Origin: Amphibalanus amphitrite
Lineage: Eukaryota > Arthropoda > Thecostraca > Balanomorpha > Balanidae
Direction: 5' to 3'
Assembly (NCBI RefSeq): GCF_019059575.1
Contig: NW_024882727.1
Coordinates: 124,001-188,000 of the forward strand
Length of the DNA stretch: 64,000 nucleotides
Under the pieces are notes generated by a model that saw nothing but the letters and a program-made list of their open reading frames with translations, searched no databases and was not told the origin of the DNA. This document shows, in pieces, positions 1-12,800 of the stretch. Each line of letters opens with the position of its first letter. Positions within the stretch are counted from its first letter, which is position 1. The position numbers and the translations under genes were made by a program.

Positions 1-1382
1 CCCTCGGCTGGCGGCTGGCACGGACCCCGCAGTGACGGCGGCGGTGGGGGAGGGGTGGCGGCGGCCGCACCGGCCGATGACGGCATGGCTAGCGATGGCG
101 GCTGGCGGCGGGGAAATGGCTCGCTGCCGGCGGCGGTGGGGTGGGATCGCTTTGGCGATGGCGGCGGCGGGTATAGCGAGTGGGAACTGGGAATGGCGGG
201 ACTGAGTATGGAGGGTGGCAATGACGGTGGCGACTGCATGGCTCGCTGGCGGCGAGAATGGCGGCAGCGGTGATGGCAGTGGGGATGATAGGGCTAGTTG
301 TGCTGGCCATTGGAGCCATTGTTTGTTGAGGTTTTAGCACGCGTTGACAGCAGGGTCATTATGCGACCATGGATCTATGAGAGCTATGGCTGGGTGCTAC
401 CTGTCCATTGGGGCTATGGCTAGTTTTGGTAGAATGAATGTGGTTTTGGTGGAATGTGGTTGGGGTATGAGCGGTGGCGGTGGCTGTGTTCGTGTCAGCT
501 GTGACCTGAGACACCATACCTTTGATCGGACATGTGGCCTTGCGACCATGAACCTGTGATCTATGAGCTCTGGCTATCACGTGTTCGTGTGATCTGTCTG
601 GGAACATATTGTTGATAGATAGTAGGGATATGGCGCTTATAGTGCTCACTGGATATGGGATTTAGATAATTGGATATTGGACCGAGGAAATGACAGAATG
701 CACTTTGCTTTGCATTAAAAGGAATGACAGAATACACTTTGCTTTGTATTAAAAGGACGCTAAAAAGCTGCTTGCTTCTTGCGATTGCACTTACGTCAAC
801 GACGCTCTTGAAGATGGTTTTGCAGGACGACCTTCGACAATCTAAGGCATTGTTTTAATCGTTTGACAAAGGAACATCTAAGGGTTTTGCTAGTAATTGT
901 ATTGTAGCCCATCATTGTTGAGTAGTTTAGCAAGTAAGTTGCTAGAGTAAGTAAGACATCTAAGTAAGTTGTGGTTTCCTCTCTGTTTGTCGCCGTTTCG
1001 CTACTACTTTCTGGATCGCTTTGGCCCCTTATCTATTCAGTGTTCAGATCAATTTGCAAGTTATCGTGAGTGGCCGTCATCGCTACTCCCCCAGCCGGGG
1101 GGAGGGGAGGGGGGGATAGCCACACCCCGGTGGGGGTGTGGACGGCCGTGACTGCTCCGGGGAGGGGGGGGGGGGAGGGGGGCCGGACCTGGTCTGATAG
1201 GAATGCGGATATGTGCTGCTAATGGGTGCTCTTGAGGGGCGCAGTGACGACGAGGGGGGCGATTGGACAGTGGATTGGGAATAGTGGATAGTGGATGGAC
1301 AATTAACATTGGGCAGTTGTGGACAGAGTACTGTCAGACCAACACATGTGAAAAGACACTTGTGGGCGGAGGTTTCTTATTT

Positions 1383-1532
<150 letters not shown>

Positions 1533-3224
1533 CTCTTGCTCGAACCTCCTGCTCCAGCGTTCGCTCTCCACCTCTGTCGCCTGTTCGTTCTTCCCCTCTC
1601 CATCTTTCTCATCCTTCCCATGTGCTCCGAAATTTCTTCCTCACACACCCTATCCCTCCCATCCCTTTTATCTCTCCCACCCCCACTCACGCGTCCCTCT
1701 ACCTCTGCCCCACCCCCACTCTCTCTCCCAGCTGTCTGAGGCCGCCCGGCCGCCTGTGGTAGGTTCTGGCAGGCCCAGCGCAGCTGGCCGCCGCCGGCCG
1801 CGGTTCGTGACGTGGCAGTAGAGTGGCAGGTTTTGTCGGCCGGACGGTCACGCTAGCCCGACGGGACGCGATAGAATGAGCTGGGAACTGGGAGGGATGG
1901 AAATTGGAAAATGTTACCTGTTGAAATTTGGGAGCTGTGCTATTGAGTTGTGGTTAAAGGTAATGACAGGATAAGGTGGGTGACATTTCGACCTTAGAGG
2001 GTTGATGAGCCGTTTTGGTTTGTTTGTCAAATTTAGCAGCGTAGAAATATGAAGAAAATCAAGCACAACCAAATTTCCTCCCTGTTTCGTCCCCCACGCC
2101 TTTTTCATTTCCTTTCGTAAACCCCCAAGCTCTTTTCGCTATCCATGCCCAACAATATCACGAAACCGGCGGCTCTAAAGTCCATCGACCACGTCGTTGC
2201 CAGCGCTGCCGCTGGTGGACTGGGGGTTCTGTTGGACCAAACAGTACGCAGTCGCTGGCGGCAGGCGACACCCGGGGCGCGGCTATTCAGTTTGGACAGC
2301 CGTGGGAACGGGGGGTTGTGGGGGGGGGGGGAGGAAAGGGAAGAGAGGGCGGGGTGGATATACAGAGTACAATATACAACTGTACAGTGTACAGTAAACA
2401 CTGCAGGCAGAGTAGACTGTGGGTGGAGGAGGGGGAGGTTAGGCAATAGGCACTAGGCAGGATAGGCAGTACGGTCATACGGGAAGGCAAGCGGGTGGCG
2501 CGGTGGAATAACCACACGGTGTACGAAACAGGCGTGAAGATCTTGTAGAGAATCGTGCAAATAGGAAGGGTCGAATATTTGCCTTTTTTTTTGTTCAGCG
2601 GAATGTTTGATAGCGGTGAATGGTTCAGGATATGTGGTAACTGGTAACCATTACTGTATATGTGGTAATTGCACAATGCACGGTAACCGTGAAAAGCGAT
2701 CGCATATGAAGAACCCTGCACTCTAGTCTCTGCCCCTGCTCCGTTCCTTCACAATTCTTTCATGAGTCTCATACTCTAGGTGAGGTGCCCTCCCATGCTC
2801 AGTTCTTGGGTCGCTTCCCTCACTCCTACACCCTTCCCCGGACCCCGATTCATCCATATCTCTCCACTGCTGTTTCAACTTTCCTCACAGCAGAAAGCCA
2901 TCTCATCACGGCAACATTGTACGCCGTTTGGGCGTTTAGAGACCGTCCTAATGTCAGACACATTTCACGCATTGTTTGTTGTTGCATTCGTTGCCGGATA
3001 AAGCGACGCTTTCACTGACGCTTTATGTTCCGGTTGTGCTTTGTTGGCTGGATGTTTGACGGTGTTTCGGGTTTGATGACCCTGTTCTCTGATGACGATG
3101 TGTTCTGGCGCTGATGTGTGCTGATGGCTGTACTCTGACCTATTTGGAACCCTTTGTGCTCTCTATGCTTCTTTATGACCCACGTCGATATGATCCACTG
3201 TGATTTTTTTCGATATGATCCACG

Positions 3225-3690
3225 TTGACCCGTTGCGCTCCCCGCTTAAACTTGTGGTCTCTGTATTCCGCTATAACTTATAACGCATTGTGTTCCTCGT
3301 GCTTCTTCATGTCACCCTGTGTTCCTTGCTCTTTTCCCCAATGCATTGGCAAGAGTCACAGTGCTCTCACTGTACTCTCTGCTATAACCTACTGTGCTCC
3401 CTATATTATGCAATAACCTCTGTATTCTCTGTGCTTCATCAGGACTTGTGTTTACCCTCCACTGACAGTGTGTTCCCTGTGCTCTGTTCTAACCCGCTGT
3501 GTTCCCTGTGCTCGGCTCTAACCCGCTGTGTTCCCTGTGCTCTTCGCCAGGTATCGGTAAGAACCCCGACAGCAGTCGAGTGCTCCTCGCTGTACTCCTT
3601 GTAACACACTGTTCTCTGGTGCTCTGTTCTAACCCGTTGTGTTCCCTGTACTCTGTTTTAACTCGGTGTGTTCCCTGTGCTCTCCGCCAG
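3225..3690 (+). repeat. pyrimidine-rich minisatellite leading into exon 1
   Basis: Tandem units of about 31 bases built on GTGTTCCCTGTGCTC and TAACCCGCTGT, becoming more regular towards the exon 1 acceptor. A copy of the exon 1 start is embedded at 3551. Confidence 0.8.
3551..3590 (+). repeat. decayed copy of mask exon 1 start
   Basis: Repeats the acceptor TTCGCCAG and GTATCGGTAAGAACCCCGAC, 140 bases before the real exon, then diverges. The frame runs to a stop soon after. Confidence 0.85.
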
Positions 3691-3838
3691 GTATCGGTAA
3701 GAGCCCCGACAGCAGTCGCGTGCTCGCTGACCCGGAAGTGCTCCGCAAGCTCACGAGCTCAGTGAGCTCGGCGCTGGACGAGGCCGCCGCAGCTCTCACG
3801 CGCATGCGCAGCGATAGCACCGGCGACTCCCACAACCA
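3691..3838 (+). CDS. mask: mask exon 1 of window, N-terminal conserved segment
   Basis: Acceptor TCCGCCAG, donor GTGAGT. Encodes IGKSPDSSRVLADPEVLRKL then SSALDEAAAALTRM, the conserved segment just before the ankyrin repeats in ANKHD1. The first codon is split (one base comes from an upstream exon), so this is not the first coding exon. A decayed copy of the exon start lies 140 bases upstream at 3551. Confidence 0.93.
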
Positions 3839-6800
3839 GTGAGTCACGGGCTCGAATCTCGACGTGGCAGCATTTTTTTTTAGGATGGGATGGGTTATGT
3901 AGTTGAAGTTGGTTATTTTGTGCCTGTTGCTTTCAAAGGTTGCATAGAAGGTTAGGTTTTCATACGTCGTGGTCGTGTCAAATGCTTCATGAAATTCGAA
4001 CCGTTCTGTTTCCTTGAAATCCTTTTCCAGCTGCAAGACCGACTTATCATTTGTCTCGTATGATAGCAACTTAATCCTTTGTACCGTTTGGGCTTCCAGT
4101 TTGCGATAGATCCAACTAGTGAAACGACAGGAAAGGAACGGGCTTGGCGCGACCGGAAACAGGCATTAAAGCCGGATGTCCATAGCTAATTCACGGAAAT
4201 ATCGACCTTAGTGTCGGGCCTGCAATCACAGCTGGTGGATATCTTGTTTGGTCAGCCGCGATTGAAAATATTGTTTTTACCTCGTCATTCAATTTCTTGC
4301 GGTGCTGCTCCCTGTTACTTTAATTCATTCGATATTCGAAAGCTTCTACATCATTGGTTCTTTCTTTGGAAGTAATTAAAGTTAGCTCGTGAGACTCCCA
4401 GCTTATAAGCAAACTTTTCTAGTTAACAGTTGGGGTAATCTTTTGGTGAGGTGAGCTTATGTGGGCCTTGGCTGGAACGATACTCTGCTGGAGGTCTGGG
4501 CTACGTGGCTCGACACATAACACAGGCTGGGTATGATGTAGGCAGTATTTCTTTTGATTTCTGAAGTATGCGCTGGTATTTTTTTATTATTTTTTTTAGA
4601 GGGTGGCATTCGACCTCTGATTTTACTTTATTTTGTCTTCCCGGACGATTTCATGAAGTACAGCTCTAAGCTAGAGTTAAATCTTGAAACACGATGCATA
4701 CTTGTTGACTCATTAACAAGACGAATACCCTCATGTCGCGAATATTGGATCATCTCCATTGGAAATGCCACCCAACAAGTCGTGATTTATCATCTTAGTG
4801 ATGTATTCCTGAGACCCACGGCTTGAATTATATTCGAGTTGGGAGCTGTTGAATAGGATCCATTCCGTATTTGGCCGAGAGCCAAGTTGTCTGCTCCTTT
4901 ACCCGAGAGACATCCGATAGTCTGTCGCTAGATTCGTGGGTCGTGTCCAAAGGACAGGGTCATTCGGTTTGGGATGGAGTAAATGTACACATGTTTTCTG
5001 ATGATAAGGATGAATGACTAACGACACCAAGGTGTTACTTGGAAAACATTTTGAACAATAAGCAGCTAACTTTTAGGTGGAACGAAAGACAGAACGTCCT
5101 AAGGCCATAAGACAGACGGAATGAAAGTGAGAGAAACAGTAACAGAAACTGACGAACGAAATACTAGATAAGACAGACAGGCGAACGGAATCGAACCGGA
5201 CCGAACGTGCGCCGTCATACAGACAGACATACTAGAGAGAGACAGCCACTAGACAGACGGAAAGACAGACAGACAGGCAGACATACAGACAGCTAGACAT
5301 ATAGGCAAACTGACGAACATACCAGGGAATGAACAAAACGCTAGACCAGACATAAGACAGACCAGACAGAGACACAAACCGAACCAAACCGGACACCGGT
5401 GCCGCCGCGCTAGTGGCGACCTTGAGTTGGCCGTGGGTGCGGTCAGTGCCACCGCCACCGCTGTGACGTCATATAGCGTGACGTCACAGTGTGTGACTGA
5501 CGCGGCGTGACGGGCGGTGGTGGTGTGGGTCCCGTGATGCTACCAGATACTCGTGATTGGTGGTGTGGTACGGCTGAGCTTTGTTGATGTTTTGGAATGC
5601 GTGATGGTATTACCCTTGTGGGCTTTGAAAATTGAAGTGGATTTCCTAGCATTTGGAGACAAATAAAACTAAATTAGTTTTGGGGTTGATACATTTGCGA
5701 ATGTCATCACACCGAATCACCATGGTTCATATCCACTCAGTTGCTGTATAGCACCGCCCCGTCCGTCGGTCGTCCATTCCATTCAGCCACTACCTCTGTT
5801 ACGTGGGTCGTTTCCATGTGTATGTGTTGTATCAGTATCGAGTAGCCCCCCACCCTCCCTTGGACCCACCGCGGCACCGCCCGCCCGTCTGCTTCAATAC
5901 GTCAATACGGACACTGAATTACCGAAACGGGCGGTGACCCTACCCGAGTCGATTGGCGTTTTCGGTGGAATCGTGGGACCCTGCCATGTGTGAGTTTCAC
6001 CTCTAAAGCTGAGAAAATGATATCAGAACTTTTTTCTTTTCTTTGAGAAATGCTGGGCTTCCCAAGCTTGTTAACAAGGTGCTCTGTGATACCTATATAA
6101 GTTTCTGCTGGCGATGCAGAGCTTTTTCTCCCTGGTCGCGTAGTCAGATGATTGGGTGACCAGATAACCAGATATCGTTCGAACTTATTCCAAAATGTCA
6201 GCTTAGTTAGCAGTGGTGTGGGCAGAGTTGACGAACGACGCTGGAAGGGCGATAGAGGCTGAGGAATGGGAACTCGGCGGGTTTGTGAATATTGGGACAG
6301 AATGCGGCGAGTTGGTGTCATGGTGTATGTGTGTGTGGGGTGGGGGGGGGGAGTGGGGTGGGGGTGGGGGGGGGGGTCTATGCCCGGCAGTGTTCGATTG
6401 CGATGCAGCGTCTGCTTCCCCGCGTTGACCCGTGTTGACCGGCGCCGTCCGCCGCCCCCGTCCCCTCCAACATCGACCGATGCATCTGCGACGGTGGTGA
6501 CTGCCGACTGAACGACGTCGAGTTGTGGCTGTCGAATCAGCCAGCTTGTTCCTAAGGGGAGCTTTGTGACATAAAATGCTACATTTTGGAGAGTTGGCTT
6601 CCCGTAGACGTCGATCATTTTCGATAAGTTATGAGCAGAAAAAGCTCATTACAGTTGTTGGTGAGTGATCATGAATGTATCTAATTTCCCCATTTATGTT
6701 AATTATTTGAATTGGACAAATTAATTCGTTTATGATGTAAGATAAAAACACCAAAAGCACCCAACGTTTCGTGTTATTCACTTTTCAAGGATGAAGGATC

Positions 6801-9800
6801 TTACATCATATACGAATATTCCCCGTTCATATTTAGCGTAATAATCCACAATAACGTTTGTTTTCAAAAGCCCATTCACACGAACTCGCGCTGATAACCT
6901 TGAATTTGGCCACTATCGATTTGTGAACAGTCGTTCGTCGGACGTTGGACTCGCGTTGGTAGGTTACGTTAGCCCGTGAACCCGGGGAGAGGGGGGGGGG
7001 GGGGTATTGGTGACCGAGGGGACCTGGGGGGGGGGGAGTCCATGAGTGACGCCTGTGTGACGTAAATCGAATGGGTGTCGCCGTGAGGGAAGGGGAGGGG
7101 GGGGGGGCACCCCGGGGAGGGGAGAGGGCTGTGTTCGAGCGTCAATAGTGTTGCCTGGGGTGCCTATCGATTTTATTTGGGCAAACCAGCTGTCGCTACT
7201 CGTTAAAACGCTGTGGGGACGCATATGGCTGGTGTTGTGTGGGCGTTATTGGGGTTCTTGTGAAGAGTCAATTGTCCTTTTTAAAGGGGTGGGTGGGTTA
7301 GGGTGCGCTTGAGTCACGACCCGCGGTCTCGTCTACAGATATTCCAAAGAAGTTTTGATGAGCTTGGTGCTTTGCAGAGTCGACTTCCCTTCTTTGGGAC
7401 TTATGAGTAAGCTGGGGGTGCGTTTGGGTAGTGGTCCCAGAATCAGACATTCTGCTTGAGTTGAGGTATTTTGATCGGCATTTTACCAAATGTGAGGCAA
7501 GCTTGGTCAGGACGAACGTCGAACGGGAAGCGAAAGGAGATGGTTTGTGATGTTTTTTCCACAATTCCCAGGCCATATGTCGGAACTTTGTTCAAGAATA
7601 AAGCCGTCAGGATTGGTTCGGGCATGGTAGGAGGAGGGGAGCTGGGATGTTGTTTCCATAGGTCACCGGATGCGAGGCGGGGTCACAGGCATCACCGAAA
7701 GGTCACTGAAAGGTCACGAGGTCATTGACCACAGAGCTCAGCTCGGTGGTTCGGTCATGCAATATTGGGAGCTGGAGTTGGTAGCCAGGGGTTCACTGTG
7801 TGGCATTTCGGACATGGATGAGCTAAAACGAATAGAGTGGCGGTCAGAGTTTGGATGTGGCTTTACAAAAGTGAAAGTCATGCGGTGATGCGTGGGGGCT
7901 ACGTGTTCGGCCTATGCTATTTAATTCTACAATTTTATTTATAAAAGACAGAGTCCAATGACCTAAAGAAGGGAGCTGTTTTTCTCGCACACAACGTTTC
8001 TTGTTACCTTAGCAGACGACGCGCCCTAACGCCCCAATAAACAAATAAAAGTATCTTTTTAGCGGCAGAACTCTCGGCTAAGCGCTGCGGATTTGTATTT
8101 GTAAGTTGTTAAAAACTAGAATCGTGACTCAGCAACATACGTGGCCTTGGTTTGTCTAGCTAGAATCTGTGATGGCATTTCTCGCGAACTTGTAAAGGGT
8201 GGAAATCTTCTTGATAGATCGCTTAAAAGAACATAAGAAAAGGTTGGCTGGTTTGGCAAGTTCTTCAGTGTAGTTCTTAGAACGTTGAGTTAAATTTAGA
8301 GTTGATCTAATGTTTAATTTTGTGGTCGGTATGCATTTAAATAATTTCCAAATTATATGGGACGCTCACCAAGTCATAAGGAGACGCCCTAAAAGATGTC
8401 TGCCGATCATGTGACTTTCTACCGTGACGACGAACGGAGATGGTAGTGATATCACGTGATTGGCGATCGGAAAAACAGCGAGATGCTGGCATGATTGGGT
8501 CAGGAGAGAAGGCAAGCCTTCTGGGGGTAGTAGGAGAAAAGACAGAGCTTGAACAAGACCAGAGACAAAATGCAAACGATGTGGAGCCAGACTCGAGGGG
8601 CAAGTTACAACTGAAGGCAAAACCAGACTCGAGGAAAAACCAGATAGGCAAAAGCAAGCCCGAGGCAAAACCTAAGCAGTAAACAAAAAACGAGCGCACA
8701 TCTGAGGCGACCAAACACCTGTGGTCAGTCCCTAGCCCTCACCGCACCTTACTCATCAAAGCCATTACCAAAGCCAAAGTCGTTAGAACCAAAGCCATGT
8801 ATCTCCCTCCCCACTCACGCAAAGCCACGAACGGAAGATAGCGATGGGCGTGGAAGGGAGAGAGTGAGGGAGGCGGCGAGGAGAGAGTAGGGGAGTGTTT
8901 TTGCGTCGCGGCTTGATAAGACGCGCACGCAGTGGGTCACGCGAATGGTCGGTGGTGAGGGGGGGGGGGGGACGGGCGCATGAGTCCATGACTAGTGACA
9001 TGCCCTATACCTGCACCTTATGTGGAGTAGGGCTGGGTGAAGGATACCTTGGGGCAGGTCGTGCTGTGATCTTTGGATGAAGCGTGAATGTCAGCTTAAT
9101 CATGCAGGCTCAAGGTAACGTTGCGGTTCGCCTGACCTTTTACATAACTTGTGCTGATTTGTACCGCAGTCTGTGATCGCTGAGTTATTAGTGATCCTAT
9201 AATTGAATTTGGTTCTCACCAATTATCCCTGGATTCTCATACTTTATCTGAATGCATTTTTTTGCAATTATCTTTTCCGCAAAACTCTATACTTTAAAAT
9301 AATACAAATAAGTTGTCACTGATCGAGAAACTGCAATCAAATGCTTAGCCCATTGAAAACCTAATCAAGGATGAACATTTAGTCCCGTTCCATTTCTTTA
9401 TTTCAATGTTTACCAGCTTCGTGTTTTAGGCGTAGCTCATTGGATCACCGTTCCCCCCCCCCCCCAAATGCGTGTTGTCCTTGAAGTGGCCGTTACACTC
9501 TAAGCCATGTCACGGACCCGGCATAGACAGGTTTGGGGGTGGACAGAACGCGCTGGGGGGGGGGGGGGGGTGAGGAATGCGACATGTTTTGTCGTCTGAC
9601 GTATAGGTTCTGACGACGGCGGGTGGCGATGTTGGGTCATTTTTTTGTGGTGGTTGTCCGTTTTTGCTGATGTAAGGCTTCTTTGTGTTGTAGCAAGGTT
9701 CGCAGTTGAAAATTATCTCATTTAACCCTCGGTTTCATTTACTTTGAAATACTTAATGCCATCTCATCATGTTATATAACATATTTCACCATTTTTTCCT

Positions 9801-12800
9801 GTTATTGCCGACGTGAATTTTGACTTAATATTGACTAATTTTAGACTCTTGCAGCTGGTCACTGAGATACATCCACTCTCTCCCTATGCACTTCTCTTAC
9901 CACGCACGACTCCTGGAACTCGCCGTCACTCTCTCTTCCCTCCCCCCACTCTACACAGCCTGTTCCCCTGTCTATTTATAATGCGTCCACGACGTCTGCG
10001 ACCTTGAAAGTGGAGGCGCCCGCCCGCCGCCACGGCCGTTGCTAGGCGACGGGGTCGCCGTTTTTTTACGGCGTGTTTCGTGGAGACTTTGACCGGGAGG
10101 ATTCTAGTTGGGTCAGAGTTCCTGTAGGCTGACCGGTGACCCCTCATGTGATACTTGGCTAATTACGTAACCCTTTGATGATGATGTCCGTCCCTTTGTC
10201 CCTTTAACCCTCTATGATGACCTGCTACCTCGTTGACCTTGACGGTTGACCTAAGGTCCAAGTAACCTCTGAAAAACTGTGTCCTTCAGGTCATCTCTTC
10301 TGAACCTCACGTACCTTTCTAGCATTGCTTCGTGCTCCTAGAACTCTTATTGCGCCATTCTAGGTCTGAACCCTCTGAGTCCCTCAGACCATCTCAAGCA
10401 ATACTCTGATTCCTCACTCGCCCCCTCAGCTGACCCGTGACCCCTGACTTCTGACTGTGACCCCTGACCTTCCGTCCTCTCTTCTGATTCCTAACCCCCT
10501 CTTAACCCCACGTGCATTGGCCCCTGACGCCCTGTGTCCCTCAGAATTTCTCCCTTGATCTTTGACCCTTCACATGACCCATGACCCTCCAACACTGACC
10601 TCTGACCCCCTCCCTCCACAGACCGTCTCTTGTCGACGCGTGTCAGCACGGTAACGTCCCTGCCGTCCGTCGACTGCTGGACGAGGGCTCCTCCGTCAAC
10701 GAAACCACCGACAAGGGAGAGTCGCTCCTCTCGCTCGCCTGCCACTCGGGCTACTACGAACTCGCTCAGGTGAGATAAGAGTGAAGGTGGGAGGGTACTG
10801 TGTAAAAATATATGTGTTGAGGTGAGCTCGAGGAGAAGGAACGCGAGCATGTGACATGGGAAAGAGACATGATGACAAAGAGACATGTGACATGGTGACA
10901 TGGAGACATATGACATGGTGACAAAGAGACATGTGACATGGTGACAAAGAGACATATGACACGGTGACAAAGAGACATGTGACATGGTGACAAAGAGACA
11001 TGGTGACAAAGAGACATGTGACATGGTGACAAAAAGACATGTGACATGGTGAGAGAGAGACATGTGACGTGGTGACAAAGAGACATGTGACATGGTGACA
11101 AAAAGACATGTGACATGGTGACAAAAAGACATGTGACATGGTGACATGCCAGTAATGGTCAGTGGAGGAAGAGTTTAGCTAGCATAGTCTAGAAAAGAGT
11201 CAAGTTGGGGTTAGGCATTGGAAAAGGTAAAGGAATAAGTGGACGAAGGAATAAGGGGTTGCCAGCGAAGTCCAGTAGCCTTACCGGAGGGAAAATGTAA
11301 ACGCTGGGACTTCATGTCAGTGGTTATCAAGGAAGCTAGTCTGACAAAGATGGCATTGAAATCAGCTCGCGTCCCCTCTGACCGTACAATATTAAGTACA
11401 TGTACTGACTCTCCCCCTTTCTGTCAGGTACTGCTCGCCATGCGCGCCAACGTGGAGGACCGCGGTATGAAGGGCGACTGTACGCCGCTGATGGAGGCGG
11501 CCACGGCCGGCCACGTGGATGTCGTGCGGCTGCTCATCAAACACAAGGCCGACGTCAACGCCCAGAGCAGCTCAGGTGGGTCGGGGAAAGGCTGGGGTAT
11601 TGTTGTGGAACTGATCAAACACAAGGCCGACGTCAACGCCCAGAGCAGCTCAGGTAGGCTGGGGAAAGGCTGGGGAAATGTTGGGGAACTGATCAAACAC
11701 AAGGCCGACGTCAACGCCCAGAGCAGCTCAGGTGACTCATTGGGGAAAGGCTGGGGAAATGTTGGGGTGAAGTTGGGAAAAAGTTGGTGTGTGTGTGGAG
11801 CGGAGACTGATCGAACACCAAGTCCATGTCAACGCCCAGAGCAGCTCAGGTGTGTTTTTTTTTTAAGTAATGTGGTAAGGATACTGTAAAATAACTTTCA
11901 AAGCTTAACCTGCAAATACGGGGAAAGGTGAACGCAGGGAAAGTAGTTGGTGTAAATCAACATTGATTGAGCGTGTATCACATTTATAGGTATTTCATAT
12001 ACACACAGTAAACATCAAGACAGGGCTCGTAGGCTCAGGAACTAACTGTAGTAGTGTCATGGCCGTGTCATGTCATGGCCAAATGTAGTCATGGCCGTGG
12101 ATCGATTAAACGTAAAACATAGTCAAAGTATATTCTGAACACCAAGACCAGTTCAAAGCCAAGTTACACATACACACATACGTCCACAAATAGATCCCGC
12201 ACATAGATCAATAAACGCATGAATGTTAATGCCTGAGGCAATCGACTTTATCCGTCCATGATCTTTCTTTCGCCATCAGCGCACACGTGACCAGCGTCTC
12301 ATGTAGTACGCGGGTTGCCATGACAACGCGCGGATGACGCTTGTGCGTTGTTGCGCTCCCACTCCGGAGAATCAATGAGCAAAAGTACTTTCTGTCCAAT
12401 AATGGAGTTATCTTCGCCGCCATGAGAGATACAACTTGGTTGTCATGGCAATGATCGCCAAAGCGAACCCTGGACGAAGATAGTTCCGAAGGAGTAATGT
12501 GTCAATGTGTTAGCACGAAATACGTTATGCATTGGCTGACATGGGCTGTGTTTAAGAAAGGATGAAAATCAGTCGAGCTTGATTGCTGTTAGTTGTTCGT
12601 TTACGCTTGGATCTGTCATTCATGTATTAAAACTGAGTGCCAGTAGTGTGGGCTTACCTCTTTTGGTCCATCTATCAGTCATGTGCCTGTCTCGCAGATT
12701 TGAGTTCGTAACTGCCCCATTTGCGCGCTATCTTCCCTTTCTCCCTGGCGACACTTGCCATCACCCCTCCACCCCCGGCGCCGATGACCACTGTAGTCCG

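Larger units (their letters stand above)
3839..10621 (+). other. mask intron 1 (6.8 kb)
   Basis: No supported gene. Contains a GACA-type microsatellite, a CRE-bearing palindrome at 5461, a foldback at 6723-6818, several poly-G runs (6350s, 6995, 7030, 7098, 8960, 9556) and a TGACC/TGACCT-rich pyrimidine stretch from 10150 to the exon 2 acceptor. Short open frames here look random. Confidence 0.6.

Noticed and set aside
1732-1760. Possible upstream mask exon (LSEAARPPV) after CTCTCCCAG
   Set aside because: It loosely recalls the residues before exon 1 in ANKHD1, but the peptide is too short and does not end in the needed phase with a good donor.
8440-8682. Lys/Glu-rich plus-strand ORF in mask intron 1
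   Set aside because: Contains short direct repeats (CCAGACTCGAGG) and has no splice sites in a usable phase. Exons 1 and 2 join directly in the family.
10491-11147. Minus-strand Cys/His/Met-rich open frames
   Set aside because: All three frames are open because the ACATGTGACATGGTGACA repeat lacks stops in antisense. No splice or homology support, and it overlaps mask exon 2.
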